59,028 nucleotides of DNA from Planctomycetales bacterium (GCA_020427005.1 JAGQOY010000019.1:1-59028), one strand, 5' to 3'; counted from the stretch's first letter, positions 8,026 to 16,923 are shown. The notes: generated by a model from the sequence alone, not told the origin. A program made the numbers and translations.

Positions 8026-9260
8026 TCCAATTCCAACGCCTGCTGAAGATCTAGAATCAAATCTTGAGTGTCCTCAATACCGCATGCCATCCGAATCATG
8101 TTATCGGGAATTCCAAACTTCAGGCGGTTTTCCGGCGTCTGGGAATAGTAACTCATGATTAAAGGTTGTTCGATCAACGATTCAACCCCTCCCAAACTCG
8201 GTGCAATGCGAGGAATCTGGACCCGATCCACGATGTCCGCAGTTTGGCGCCAGTCTGCGTCACGGACCAAGAATGTAACAAGCCCACCAAAGCCGCGCAT
8301 GGTTTGCTTGGCAACGGCATGGGATGGATGGCTCGCCAAGCCTGGATAGTAGACTTTCTCGATACGGGGGTGGTTCGCTAAAAATTCAGCGATTCGTTGG
8401 CCATTCTCGTTATGCCGCTGCATTCTCAATTCAAATGTCTTCAATCCTCGCTGGAGTAAATACAAGTTATGGGGTGAATTGATTCCTCCCATGATGCCCC
8501 GTAGGTTACGGACATCTTCCAACTTTTCGTGAGAGCCAGCGATACTCCCGGCCAGTAGGTCATTATGGCCTCCCAGATATTTGGTCGCCGAATGCAGCAC
8601 ATAATCGACCCCAAACTTTAACGGTTGGATGTTGTACGGAGTCGCTAACGTAGCATCAATCAGCGTTTCCACTTCATGGGCCTTCCCGAGGGCAACAAAT
8701 TGCTCCAGGTCAACGCAAGTCAAATGCGGATTCGTTGGGGATTCGCTAACCAGAAGTTTGGTGCGAGGTGTGATGGCAGCCTCCATGGCAGCGATATTGC
8801 CAGTGGGGACTTGATGAGTCACGACTCCAAATCGAGCCAAATGCTTGTAGCAAAATTCACGACTTCGGTGATAGCACTGATCAAAAAAAACTATTTCGTC
8901 TCCGGCGCTCAGCTTGGCCATTAGCAGCCCAACGAATGCAGCCATCCCACTGGAAAACACGATTGCTTCTTCTGCCGCTTCGAGCGCTGCCAACTTGGCC
9001 TCTACGACCTTCTCATTGGGATTTCCGTAACGACCATACTCTTCTCGTGGTTGTTTCTGCTCAATGAAATCGATAATCGACTGGCTATCCTGAAAAGTGT
9101 AGGTTGATGCACACACAATTGCATCTGTGATCGCATCGCAAGGTTTACTGTACATCTCGCCAGCATGCACACTTAATGTAGATGTACCTCGGTGTCGCAT
9201 TTCTCGTTCATTGGAATTTGCCATAGGAATGTCCACTCGGCTCGTCGTTTGTGTACTCAC
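8022..9260 (-). CDS. PLP-dependent transsulfuration enzyme, cystathionine gamma-synthase-like
   Basis: A 412-residue paralogue of the next gene, first in the operon. It has GRYGNPNE, FSSGMAAFVG, IDATLATPYN with the ring aspartate, and HSATKYLGGHNDLLAG with the PLP lysine. C-terminal [18 protein letters not shown] and MIRMACGIEDTQDL close the fold. The N-terminal TSTLSVHAGE and CDAITDAIVCASTYTF resemble plant-type cystathionine gamma-synthase entries, but methionine gamma-lyase or O-acylhomoserine sulfhydrylase remain possible. The start is given as the GTG at 9260, preceded by GAGAGG; a GTG at 9266 and an ATG at 9224 are alternatives. It is followed by a 4-base overlap with the second enzyme. 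Confidence 0.85.
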   Translation of the reverse strand: MSTQTTSRVDIPMANSNEREMRHRGTSTLSVHAGEMYSKPCDAITDAIVCASTYTFQDSQSIIDFIEQKQPREEYGRYGNPNEKVVEAKLAALEAAEEAIVFSSGMAAFVGLLMAKLSAGDEIVFFDQCYHRSREFCYKHLARFGVVTHQVPTGNIAAMEAAITPRTKLLVSESPTNPHLTCVDLEQFVALGKAHEVETLIDATLATPYNIQPLKFGVDYVLHSATKYLGGHNDLLAGSIAGSHEKLEDVRNLRGIMGGINSPHNLYLLQRGLKTFELRMQRHNENGQRIAEFLANHPRIEKVYYPGLASHPSHAVAKQTMRGFGGLVTFLVRDADWRQTADIVDRVQIPRIAPSLGGVESLIEQPLIMSYYSQTPENRLKFGIPDNMIRMACGIEDTQDLILDLQQALELE

Positions 9261-9768
9261 AACCACCTCTCCCTATTCGCTCAATCTCTGCATATACCCG
9301 ATCCCCGATTCCGGCCTAATTCGTTTTCAAAGACTGCAACAAATCGGCTCTGACTGCTTGGCCCATCCAAAGAATGAACTGACGCAATCCGGACAGATCC
9401 ATCCAGGCAACATTCAGGCTTCAAAACAAAAAACAGGTGCCCAGGTGCTACGGTGAGTAACTCGTACTGGAACATAGGTCGTGGACCTTTGAGGTCTGTA
9501 TAGAAGCCAAAATCCCGTTCCCAAAGGAACGGATTAGCAACCGCAAGATGCCAAGTACCGGCAGATGAGCAGAGTTGTGAAGGTTCTCACAATAGTTGGC
9601 TCTTTAGCAGGTCAGGCTGCAAGCGGCCGCAAATCCCAAGGGTTAATGTCTGAGTGTAACCTCGCCAGCGAGTAGCAGCAAGCATTGAAATGCATGGCGA
9701 CGTAAAATCGTGGCTTGACTAATACCATGCGCTGCGTGAAAGAAAAAAACCTTCAGGTTTCTCCAAAC
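9261..9768 (-). promoter_or_regulatory. long leader of the transsulfuration operon with small hairpins
   Basis: About 500 bases separate the rpmG terminator from the PLP operon. On the minus strand I see a 7-bp hairpin ccgttcc/ggaacgg with a 4-base loop (9515-9532) followed by ATTTTGG, and a 5-bp hairpin gacct/aggtc (9484-9496). A 64-codon open frame at 9281-9475 has no recognised family. I do not see the conserved core of a SAM-I riboswitch. Regulatory role is inference from length and position. Confidence 0.3.
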
Positions 9769-9806
9769 AAAAAAACCCCGTCGCAGTTTTGGAAAACGCA
9801 ACGGGG
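9769..9806 (-). terminator. intrinsic terminator of the ribosomal operon
   Basis: On the minus strand, a stem pairing CCCCGTTGCGTTTT with AAAACTGCGACGGGG (9776-9806, one internal mismatch, 2-base loop) is followed directly by seven T residues (9769-9775). It lies about 30 bases beyond the rpmG stop and closes the long operon. Confidence 0.9.
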
Positions 9807-9836
9807 TCCTGTTTCGTGCGGTTACTTGCGGTACGA

Positions 9837-10001
9837 CTACTTTTTCTTCTCTACGTGAATCGTATGTTTTCTTAACCGAGGGCAGAATTTCTTTAATCTT
9901 AGCTTTTCTCCACCGGTACGACGACGCAGAGTGTAGTTGTAATCTCCTGTTTCCTCGCAAACGAGGTGAATTACCTCTTTCTTTTTCTTACCTTTGGCCA
10001 T
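9837..10001 (-). CDS. rpmG: 50S ribosomal protein L33
   Basis: A 54-residue protein starting MAKGKKKKEVIHLVCEE, with TGDYNYTLRRRTG and LKKFCPRLRKHTIHVEKKK. It matches L33 over its whole length. The usual zinc form carries two CxxC pairs; here only Cys15 and Cys40 remain, so this is a non-zinc or partly zinc-free form. It is the last gene of the ribosomal operon, 74 bases after rplQ and just before an intrinsic terminator. This position at the end of the alpha operon is not the E. coli arrangement, where rpmG sits with rpmB. Confidence 0.93.
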   Translation of the reverse strand: MAKGKKKKEVIHLVCEETGDYNYTLRRRTGGEKLRLKKFCPRLRKHTIHVEKKK

Positions 10002-10075
10002 TTGGAATCTCGTTCGTTTTCAATGCGTTCTAGTGTTGATAGTATGGGTAGAGCGTCTACGGAACCTGAAAGCGG

Positions 10076-10708
10076 CTACTCCGCTGAGTCAGAGACATTA
10101 GAATCCTCGGTTCCAAAATCCGGCTTCTCACTACTTTTGGCGACGCGATCATTCTTTCCAACAAACTCCAGAATGGCTCGCGTCCCGGCATCACCCAGCC
10201 GAGGAGTAGCCAACCGCATGATTCTGGTGTAACCACCATTGCGATCCATAAAGCGATCCGCCAGTTCACTCATCGCGATACGCACTGCTCCTTTATCACC
10301 TAGCATCTGCAGCAATTTGCGACGGGCGGCAACAGCTGGCGCCATGGCGGCCACCCATTGCGAATGTTTTTCGCTTTTCCGCCAAGCCACCCATTCGCTG
10401 GATCGCGTAGCTTGCTTACGACTTTGTCGTGCTCCACGCTTTTCAGTAGGCGGGCCAAACTGCTCGTTGGCAGCCAATTCAACTGCCCGCCCTTTTTTGG
10501 CAACAGTAATACATTTTTCCACCAAAGGTCGGATTTCTTTGGCCTTGGCCAAAGTCGTTACAATTCGCCCCTTGACTTTGGGCAGGTTCATGTCCAGCTC
10601 TTCTTCAGGACGTTCCGTTAGGAATAGAGCTGAGGCTAGGTTGCGATACAAAGCCCGACGGTGACTCGGCGATCGACCAAGGACTCGACCACGTTTCTTG
10701 TGACGCAT
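10076..10708 (-). CDS. rplQ: 50S ribosomal protein L17, enlarged
   Basis: A 210-residue L17 of the large subunit, near the exit tunnel. The N terminus MRHKKRGRVLGRSPSHRRAL and the C-terminal GGYTRIMRLATPRLGDAG are standard. The usual length is about 120-130; extra material is a charged stretch after LFLTER (about residues 34-52), a longer basic segment at about residues 88-130, and an acidic tail after residue 190. The start at 10708 is fixed by the conserved MRHKK; the frame runs on to 10777 without homology. Follows rpoA by 72 bases, as in the standard alpha operon. Confidence 0.93.
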   Translation of the reverse strand: MRHKKRGRVLGRSPSHRRALYRNLASALFLTERPEEELDMNLPKVKGRIVTTLAKAKEIRPLVEKCITVAKKGRAVELAANEQFGPPTEKRGARQSRKQATRSSEWVAWRKSEKHSQWVAAMAPAVAARRKLLQMLGDKGAVRIAMSELADRFMDRNGGYTRIMRLATPRLGDAGTRAILEFVGKNDRVAKSSEKPDFGTEDSNVSDSAE

Positions 10709-10780
10709 GATAACAAACCAGTTCGATACAAATGACTCAATTAATGGTTTCAAAATCGACCCTGTAAGGGGCCGCAATAA

Positions 10781-11773
10781 CTAGCGAAACGATTGCGACG
10801 ACGGAAGTCGCATTCCCAAGTGCAACCCAAGGTTCGAAAGCTTTTCTCGAACCTCATTGAGCGTTGTGTCGCCAAAGTTGCGAATCTCCAACAATTGATC
10901 CTCGGTTCGCTGGACCAATTCTCGAATTGTGTGAATACCTTCGCTTTCCAGGCAATTTCCTGCGCGAACACTCAGTCGCAATTCTGACACTGAGGTGTTC
11001 AACTTGGCTTCGAGCTGAGCCTCAGCTGAGCCCGGCCCGCCCCGTGCAGTAGCATGTACTTGGCTACCCAGTTCAGAATACTGAACAAACGGGTTCAAGT
11101 GTTTGCGGAAAATTTTGGCCGCTTCGACTAGAGCCATTTCGGGCCCAATGGAGCCATCAGTCCACACTTCCAAGTTCAATCGATCGTAGTTAGTCTTTTG
11201 ACCTACCCGAGTCTCTTCAACTTCGTATCGCACGCGCACAACTGGGCTGAAAACAGCATCGATTGGTATGATGCCTATTTCATGGTCGTGTGAACTATGC
11301 TCGGTGGCTGGCACATAACCTCGACCATTCTCAACAACCATTTCCATTACGAAAGGTACGTCTTCGGTCAGAGTGGTCAACACATGGTGCTTGTTGATAA
11401 TCTCGACATCTGCATCTGTTTCAACATCCGCGCCGGTAATAACACCAGCAGTCGATCGTTCAACAGTAATGACACGTGTAGAATCGCTGTGATTCTTAAC
11501 CACTAACGACTTGACATTCAAAACGATGTCGGTGACATCTTCTAAGACACCAGGCAGGGTCGTGAATTCGTGCTGTGCCCCACGGATCTTAATCTGGGTG
11601 ATGGCACTTCCCTCAAGACTTGACAGCAAAACTCGACGCAAGCTATTTCCGACAGTTGTGCCGAAACCTCGCTCGAAAGGCTCAGCCACGAATTTGCCAT
11701 AGGTAGGTGAAAGGGTGTTTTGGTCAGGTTGTACTACGCTAGGTAGCTCCAGGCCACGCCACTTAATATGCAT
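10781..11773 (-). CDS. rpoA: DNA-directed RNA polymerase alpha subunit
   Basis: A 330-residue alpha subunit. The N-terminal assembly domain is marked by [20 protein letters not shown] and [15 protein letters not shown]; the C-terminal domain that binds UP-element DNA and activators by [20 protein letters not shown] and [17 protein letters not shown]. Length is normal. The start at 11773 (MHIKW) is preferred to the longer frame at 11824. It sits between rpsK and rplQ, but rpsD, which precedes rpoA in E. coli, is absent from the 146-base gap. Confidence 0.96.
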   Translation of the reverse strand: MHIKWRGLELPSVVQPDQNTLSPTYGKFVAEPFERGFGTTVGNSLRRVLLSSLEGSAITQIKIRGAQHEFTTLPGVLEDVTDIVLNVKSLVVKNHSDSTRVITVERSTAGVITGADVETDADVEIINKHHVLTTLTEDVPFVMEMVVENGRGYVPATEHSSHDHEIGIIPIDAVFSPVVRVRYEVEETRVGQKTNYDRLNLEVWTDGSIGPEMALVEAAKIFRKHLNPFVQYSELGSQVHATARGGPGSAEAQLEAKLNTSVSELRLSVRAGNCLESEGIHTIRELVQRTEDQLLEIRNFGDTTLNEVREKLSNLGLHLGMRLPSSQSFR

Positions 11774-11919
11774 TTCATAGTTTCCCGAAGTAAAAACTGT
11801 GCGAGACTTCCATCGAGAGCTCATAGCCGAATTGGCGACAAACTCAAAAAAAGACCTCGGAATAGTGGTACACGACTTAATTCAGTACCAAGCCCACTCC
11901 ACCGGCAAGCAACTGAACG

Positions 11920-12300
11920 CTACACGCGTCGTCGCTTGCGAGGTCGACAACCATTATGGGGAATCGGAGTCACATCTTCGATCAACTTGACATTCATGCC
12001 GGCGGTCTGCAGTGCGGTAATAGCGCTTTCGCGCCCAGCTCCTGGTCCCTTGACGCGAACCTCAATTTCTTTCACGCCAAACTTCGCAGCCTTTTCAGCA
12101 GCTTGTTGCGCGGCGACTTGACCAGCAAAGGGAGTGCTCTTGCGTGATCCTTTGAATCCACAAGTACCCGCGCTCGCCCAGCAAAGCGTATCCCCTTTGG
12201 TGTCCGTAATCGTCACCGTAGTGTTATTAAACGTCGAACGGATATGAGCCACGGCGACTGTCACATTACGACGTTGCTTGCGGCGTTTTACCTTTGCCAC
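11920..12300 (-). CDS. rpsK: 30S ribosomal protein S11
   Basis: A 126-residue S11, part of the small-subunit platform next to the mRNA E-site. The segments [34 protein letters not shown] and the C-terminal [18 protein letters not shown] are those of the family. Starts with GTG at 12300. It follows rpsM by 65 bases, as in the standard alpha operon. Confidence 0.96.
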   Translation of the reverse strand: MAKVKRRKQRRNVTVAVAHIRSTFNNTTVTITDTKGDTLCWASAGTCGFKGSRKSTPFAGQVAAQQAAEKAAKFGVKEIEVRVKGPGAGRESAITALQTAGMNVKLIEDVTPIPHNGCRPRKRRRV

Positions 12301-12365
12301 TTCAAAACCTCACTGCCAAGAACAATGTATCCAAATGAATTGAGAGCCCGCACCATCTAAGTCGA

Positions 12366-12749
12366 CTAGCGCAAGTCCTTTACGCCCTTCTTACCGGCAA
12401 CCGTCTTACGTGGGCCCTTACGTGTACGGGCATTGGTCCGCGTGCGTTGCCCACGAACAGGCAAACTGAGACGATGCCGTAACCCACGATAACACTTTAT
12501 TTCTCGCAAGCGATTGATATTCTGACCAACCAAACGTCGCAATGGACCTTCGACCGTGTAATCGCGTTCAAGCAATGTCGATAAGCGACTAAGCTCGTCT
12601 TCATCCAAGTCACGCGCTGGCTTTTCAGGGTCAATGTTCGTTTTGACACAAGCTTCACGAGCAACGTACGATCCCACCCCATACAAATAAGTCAGGGATG
12701 TTGCAACTTTTTTGTCGTTGGGAATGTCCACACCGAGTAAACGCGGCAC
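12366..12749 (-). CDS. rpsM: 30S ribosomal protein S13
   Basis: A 127-residue S13 of the small-subunit head. MPRLLGVDIPNDKKVATSL, the helix-two-turn-helix around INRLREIKCYRGLRHR and the basic RGQRTRTNARTRKGPRKTVAGKK tail mark it (quoted only in part). Start is GTG at 12749 with AAGGAG 7 bases upstream. It opens the alpha-operon block. A 156-base gap separates it from adk, where many bacteria have map, infA and rpmJ; none of these is present. Confidence 0.95.
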   Translation of the reverse strand: MPRLLGVDIPNDKKVATSLTYLYGVGSYVAREACVKTNIDPEKPARDLDEDELSRLSTLLERDYTVEGPLRRLVGQNINRLREIKCYRGLRHRLSLPVRGQRTRTNARTRKGPRKTVAGKKGVKDLR

Positions 12750-12839
12750 GGATTTCTCCTTTGTCTAAGTTCTTAAGTTATGTTCTTATAAGGGCTTGCG
12801 CCGAATTAAGCCAATTATCCTGGGTCTGCAAAACCAAGC

Positions 12840-12869
12840 ATTTTAACCAAGTTGACCCTTAGTCAGCAA
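12840..12869 (-). promoter_or_regulatory. candidate internal promoter before rpsM
   Basis: On the minus strand TTGCTG (12869-12864) and TAAAAT (12845-12840) are spaced by 18 bases, close to the sigma-70 consensus (TTGACA and TATAAT, 5 of 6 in the -10). It would start transcription about 80 bases before rpsM. Pattern match only. Confidence 0.3.
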
Positions 12870-12907
12870 CCCGAAATCAACATCTGGAGGTGAGACTCCA
12901 TCGGGTT
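12868..12907. repeat. palindromic sequence at the adk 3' end
   Basis: Outer arms aacccga (12868-12874) and tcgggtt (12901-12907) enclose an inner stem tggag/ctcca (12885-12900). The outer arm resembles the aacccgaa start of the repeat in the MITE at 5484 and in the array at 58831. It overlaps the adk stop codon and could also act as a weak attenuator between adk and rpsM. Confidence 0.5.
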
Positions 12908-13487
12908 ACGATTTGGCGCCCTGTTTGGCCTCTATGACTTGCCGGATATTGTCAAATACAACATCTGCTGATTGCATACCGTTCAATTCCACCAATAAAC
13001 CCATGTCACGGTAGAACTCTCGCAAAGGCCCAGTCTGCGTCTCAAAGACCTTCAAACGAGCCGCAATGGCATGTTGGTTATCGTCCTCTCGCCCCTCAAT
13101 GCTTGCCCGCTGCGACAATCGCCGAATTAATTCATCCTCAGCGGCTTGGAGGTCTAGGACCACGTCCAATTTCCAACCACTGCGGCGAAAACAATTATCC
13201 AACATACGCGCTTGCACAAGCGTGCGAGGAAATCCATCTAACAAGCATCCTGCCCCGCAATCATTAGCCGTCAAACGCCGTGTAACGATCCTCATGACTA
13301 CATGGTCTGGAGCCAAATTCCCTTGATCAATGTAGGATCCAACCCATTTGGCCAGAGCTGAATCTTGGAGCTTTATCTTTCGCAGCATCTCCCCTGTAGA
13401 AAGATGTGGAATACGATAACGTTCCACCAATCGCTTACATTGTGTTCCCTTGCCCACACCAGGTGGACCAATAAATACAATCCGCAC
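12906..13487 (-). CDS. adk: adenylate kinase
   Basis: A 193-residue nucleoside monophosphate kinase that converts AMP plus ATP to two ADP. The P-loop GPPGVGKGTQ starts at residue 7, the AMP-binding segment includes LSTGEMLR and LLDGFPRT, and the ATP lid core is RLSQRASIEGREDDNQ. The lid is short and has no zinc cysteines, so this is the short form of the enzyme. The GTG at 13487 gives the classical MRIVFIG start; a TTG at 13499 would add four residues. It follows secY by 36 bases, the usual order secY-adk, but map and infA do not follow. Confidence 0.93.
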   Translation of the reverse strand: MRIVFIGPPGVGKGTQCKRLVERYRIPHLSTGEMLRKIKLQDSALAKWVGSYIDQGNLAPDHVVMRIVTRRLTANDCGAGCLLDGFPRTLVQARMLDNCFRRSGWKLDVVLDLQAAEDELIRRLSQRASIEGREDDNQHAIAARLKVFETQTGPLREFYRDMGLLVELNGMQSADVVFDNIRQVIEAKQGAKS

Positions 13488-13523
13488 GACTGTGACCAAT
13501 CTTGGGACACGAATTATTTCGCG

Positions 13524-14909
13524 TTAGGACTCAAGTAAGCCGCGGTAATTCCTCATTAGCAAGTGGTTATCGACCTTCTGTATCAAATCAAAAGCAACGC
13601 TAACAGCAATTAGCAGGCTCGTTCCACCGTAAAATGCAGCTACCGACCAGGGCACGCCCAATTGCATATTCACAACAATCGGAACGATGGCGACCAGCGA
13701 CAAAAACGCTGCCCCGACATAGGTGATGCGAACCATAACTCGTTCTAGATGATCAGCTGTTCGCTTGCCTGGACGATAGCCAGGTATAAACGTTCCATGA
13801 TCCTTCAGATTCTCCGACATTTCCTTTGGATTAAACGTAATCGAAGTCCAAAAGTAGCAAAAGAAGAAGATCAACAGAACATAGCAAACGATATACGTTA
13901 GTGATTGGCCCGTATTAAACACATTGTCGAGAATAGTGAAGAATTTGCCTAAAAATGCATACCAGGTACCCTCACCAAAACCCTCATTGGCTTGCGAAAA
14001 CCATCCTGCCACAACGCCAAATAACAAACCTGGAAGCATCAAAAGACTGCTGGCGAAAATGATCGGCATCACGCCCGCTTGATTTATTCGCAGTGGCAAG
14101 TATTGCTTCGTTCCACCATAGACCCGGCGTCCTCGAACGTGCTTGGCGCTTTGAGTCTGTATGCGTCGCTGCCCTAATGTGATAAAGACGACACCAAAAA
14201 CAACTCCAACAAACAAAAGCCCCAAAACGATCAACTTGTCCGGTCCAATTTCACCGCTGGATCCGCTCAATTCCGTGGTCATGCTGGCCTTCAATTCCAA
14301 CAGGGCTTTAGGCATCTGAGCCAAAATACTAGCCATGATTAACAGGCTGATACCATTGCCGATTCCGTATTCATCGATTTGCTCCCCTAACCACATCAGA
14401 AAAATCGTGCCGCAGGTCATAATCGAAACGGCAGCAATTTGCCATCCGAAATGTAGGGTCTGCGTGCCGGGGTAGCAGAATTGAGGCGCAATCTGCCCTG
14501 GACTAGCCATCACGACGTATCGGAGAAAGACCCAACTCTGGATTAAGCACAAAAATACGGTCAGATAGCGGGTATATTCGTTGATCTTCCGCATCCCCGT
14601 CTGCCCCTCTTTTCTCAACTGCTCAATCGGTGCCCACACGCTACCGAGGAGTTGAAATACGATCGAGGCAGATATGTAGGGCATGATCCCCAGGCCAAAG
14701 ATCGTGAACTCGCGTAAATCTGTGGCAGCTAATACACCAAACTTATCAAGAAATGTATTGAGCGGGTCATTGCCGGTATTGATGTTCGAATTAATGAACG
14801 GCAAACGGATCTGGTAGCCAATGCGATAAATGCCAAGCAGTGCAAGCGTCAACAGAATCTTCTGTCGTAATTCAGGGATCGCGAATATGACTCGCAGTTT
14901 TTCCCACAT
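13524..14909 (-). CDS. secY: protein translocase subunit SecY
   Basis: A 461-residue integral membrane channel protein of the Sec translocon, with ten predicted membrane segments. Recognisable are RIGYQIRLPFIN in the plug region, LGIMPYISASIVFQLLGS, GIGNGISLLIMASI, RINQAGVMPIIFASSLL and the cytosolic loop YRPGKRTADHLERVM, which contacts SecA and the ribosome. Length is a little above the typical 430-440, mostly in the C-terminal half. Lies between rplO and adk, as in the spc operon. Confidence 0.97.
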   Translation of the reverse strand: MWEKLRVIFAIPELRQKILLTLALLGIYRIGYQIRLPFINSNINTGNDPLNTFLDKFGVLAATDLREFTIFGLGIMPYISASIVFQLLGSVWAPIEQLRKEGQTGMRKINEYTRYLTVFLCLIQSWVFLRYVVMASPGQIAPQFCYPGTQTLHFGWQIAAVSIMTCGTIFLMWLGEQIDEYGIGNGISLLIMASILAQMPKALLELKASMTTELSGSSGEIGPDKLIVLGLLFVGVVFGVVFITLGQRRIQTQSAKHVRGRRVYGGTKQYLPLRINQAGVMPIIFASSLLMLPGLLFGVVAGWFSQANEGFGEGTWYAFLGKFFTILDNVFNTGQSLTYIVCYVLLIFFFCYFWTSITFNPKEMSENLKDHGTFIPGYRPGKRTADHLERVMVRITYVGAAFLSLVAIVPIVVNMQLGVPWSVAAFYGGTSLLIAVSVAFDLIQKVDNHLLMRNYRGLLES

Positions 14910-14947
14910 TTGACACGACTCCTCAATGTTGGCAAACTGCCAGCTAC

Positions 14948-15442
14948 TTACTTATTCGCGGCCAAATCAGCCACACGTTGATCGGGGGTTCTTCGAGCTT
15001 GCAATTCGGTAACAGTACCACCGGCAGCCGCAATTTTTTCCTTGGCGCTACCACTGAATCGATGGGCTGATACCTTTAGGGCTTTGTCGATCACCCCATC
15101 TCCAAGGATCTTGATCTCATCGAATCGCTTTTTGACAATCCCTCGATCCTGGAGTATCTGCGGAGTTACCTCTTCGCCGCTTGAAAATACTTGCGACAAG
15201 TCACCGACATTGATCGACACTACCGTTCGAGCATAGCGATTAAAGAAACCGCGTTTTGGAATCCGTCGGATCATTGGCAAATCTTCGCCAACCATACCTG
15301 GGTGACGAGAATATCCACTTCTAGACTTGTGCCCGTCCTGACCGCGACCGGCGGTTTTACCTTGCCCGGTTCCGTTCCCGCGACCCAATCGTCGTTTCTT
15401 GCGGTGCTTGGTGATTCCTTGATTGACTTGATCTAATCTCAT
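14948..15442 (-). CDS. rplO: 50S ribosomal protein L15
   Basis: A 164-residue L15. The N-terminal RRLGRGNGTGQGKTAGRGQDG with glycine-rich loop and PKRGFFNRYARTVVSINVGDL are diagnostic (quoted in parts of no more than 20). It begins within the stop of rpsE (4-base overlap, 15439-15442). This leaves no room for rpmD (L30), which usually stands between rpsE and rplO. Twenty residues longer than many homologues, in the C-terminal part. Confidence 0.95.
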   Translation of the reverse strand: MRLDQVNQGITKHRKKRRLGRGNGTGQGKTAGRGQDGHKSRSGYSRHPGMVGEDLPMIRRIPKRGFFNRYARTVVSINVGDLSQVFSSGEEVTPQILQDRGIVKKRFDEIKILGDGVIDKALKVSAHRFSGSAKEKIAAAGGTVTELQARRTPDQRVADLAANK

Positions 15443-15930
15443 GACAAATTGACTCCTCGCAACTGCTCAACCTGCTCGCGAGTGCGCAATTGCTTGAGAG
15501 CATTAAAGGTTGCTTTGACCAAAACGGACGGATTATTCGAACGGAAACTCTTTGTCAAAATATCCTTGATACCTGCTGCCTCACAGACGGCACGAACCGC
15601 CGGACCAGCGATGATTCCGGTACCTGGGTTGGCTGGTAGCAGGATTACTTTGGCAGCCCCATAGCGACCAATAACAGCATGGGGAATTGAACCTTGCACC
15701 ACTGGCACATCCATAACTTCCCGATTCGCTTGTTTCTGAGCTTTACTTACGCTAGGGGGAACCTCATTAGCCTTCCCGTATCCATAGCCCACGCGCCCTT
15801 TGCCATCTCCGGTCACCACCAAGGCAGCAAAGCTAAATCGCCGACCACCTTTTACAACCGCAGCACAGCGTTTGATGTTTAGAACGCGTTCAACGGAACC
15901 GTCGTTAGTTTGCTCTGGTACGATAGCCAC
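15439..15930 (-). CDS. rpsE: 30S ribosomal protein S5
   Basis: A 163-residue S5, a small-subunit protein that controls decoding fidelity. VVKGGRRFSFAALVVTGDG, VGYGYGKANEVPPSVSKA and LLPANPGTGIIAGPAVRAV are the family hallmarks. Ends in a 4-base overlap with rplO, pointing to translational coupling. Confidence 0.96.
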   Translation of the reverse strand: MAIVPEQTNDGSVERVLNIKRCAAVVKGGRRFSFAALVVTGDGKGRVGYGYGKANEVPPSVSKAQKQANREVMDVPVVQGSIPHAVIGRYGAAKVILLPANPGTGIIAGPAVRAVCEAAGIKDILTKSFRSNNPSVLVKATFNALKQLRTREQVEQLRGVNLS

Positions 15931-15961
15931 GAAGCGGGATCTCCCCCAAAAGGTAAATGAA

Positions 15962-16324
15962 TTAGAACTCTAAACCACCCTCACGTGCGGCACTTGCAAA
16001 TGCCGCGACGCGACCGTGGTATTTACACGCCCCTCGATCCAGCCGAACCAGGGAAATGCCAGCCGCCTTGGCGCGTTCTGCAATCAACTTGCCAACCAGA
16101 CTCGCCGCGTCACAGTTACTCTTATTGGCTACAATGACTGTTTTGTCATGCGTGGAAGCCGAAACCAAAGTTCTTCCACTTTCGTCATCGATCACCTGAC
16201 ATTCAAAATGCTTTAGAGTGCGATGAATGCACATCCGTGGCCTCTCGGCAGTACCTCGAATGCTGTTCCGCACACGGTGGCGTCGCCTAATGCGCTGATT
16301 GTTAATTATCTTTTTAAGCTTCAC
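15962..16324 (-). CDS. rplR: 50S ribosomal protein L18
   Basis: A 120-residue L18, the 5S rRNA-binding protein of the central protuberance. RRHRVRNSIRGTAERPRMC, then SASTHDK, KLIAERAKAAGISLVRLDRG and the C-terminal YHGRVAAFASAAREGGLEF are typical. Located between rplF and rpsE as expected. Confidence 0.95.
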   Translation of the reverse strand: MKLKKIINNQRIRRRHRVRNSIRGTAERPRMCIHRTLKHFECQVIDDESGRTLVSASTHDKTVIVANKSNCDAASLVGKLIAERAKAAGISLVRLDRGACKYHGRVAAFASAAREGGLEF

Positions 16325-16380
16325 GGATTCACCCGCCGAACATTAGCCAAAACTGAATTTACTACAACCACAATCTATAA

Positions 16381-16923
16381 CTAGGTCGCCGACTTACCGG
16401 CCTTAAGTTTGATTTGTTCGCCCTGATAACGAATGCCTTTGCCCTTGTACGGCTCAGGTTTGCGCAATGAGCGAATTTCGGCAGCAAACTGACCTACGCG
16501 CTGCTTATCGCATCCCCGAATCACGATATGGGTTTGGTCGGGACATGTGACATCCAAATCATCCGGTATCTGCCGCTTGAGCTCATTAGCAAAACCTACT
16601 CGCAACTGCAATTCCTTGCCTTGTATTGCACACAAGTAGCCTACGCCAACAACTTCCAAACGCTTCTCGTAGCCATCCTTAACGCCACGAATCATGTTGT
16701 TGATAACCGCTCTGGTCAGACCATGCAATTCTCGACTAGTACGTTCATCATTATCCCGCGAAACAGCAACGCTCGATCCGTCTTCCGAAACGCTCACGTT
16801 CACCTCAGGACGATGACGGAATTCCAGCTTTCCTTTTGGCCCCTCGACGTGGATAATTCGATCTCCCACGCTGACCTTCACACCATCGACAACTGGAACT
16901 GGTTTCTTACCTATTCGCGACAT
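16381..16923 (-). CDS. rplF: 50S ribosomal protein L6
   Basis: A 180-residue L6 that binds 23S rRNA near the factor-binding site. MSRIGKKPVPVVDGVKVSV and the C-terminal RKPEPYKGKGIRYQGEQI mark it. The start at 16923 gives the conserved MSRIGKKP; an ATG two codons upstream (16929) is possible. Order rpsH-rplF-rplR is standard. Confidence 0.95.
   Translation of the reverse strand: MSRIGKKPVPVVDGVKVSVGDRIIHVEGPKGKLEFRHRPEVNVSVSEDGSSVAVSRDNDERTSRELHGLTRAVINNMIRGVKDGYEKRLEVVGVGYLCAIQGKELQLRVGFANELKRQIPDDLDVTCPDQTHIVIRGCDKQRVGQFAAEIRSLRKPEPYKGKGIRYQGEQIKLKAGKSAT

Noticed and set aside
9281..9475. 64-codon leader peptide before the PLP operon
   Set aside because: No run of Met or Cys codons and no good ribosome site, so an attenuation peptide is not supported.
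9261..9768. SAM-I riboswitch before the transsulfuration operon
   Set aside because: The conserved core sequences of SAM-I were not found by eye; only small hairpins are visible.
12750..12905. rpmJ or infA between adk and rpsM
   Set aside because: No frame in this gap encodes a Cys-rich 37-residue L36 or a 72-residue IF1-like protein.
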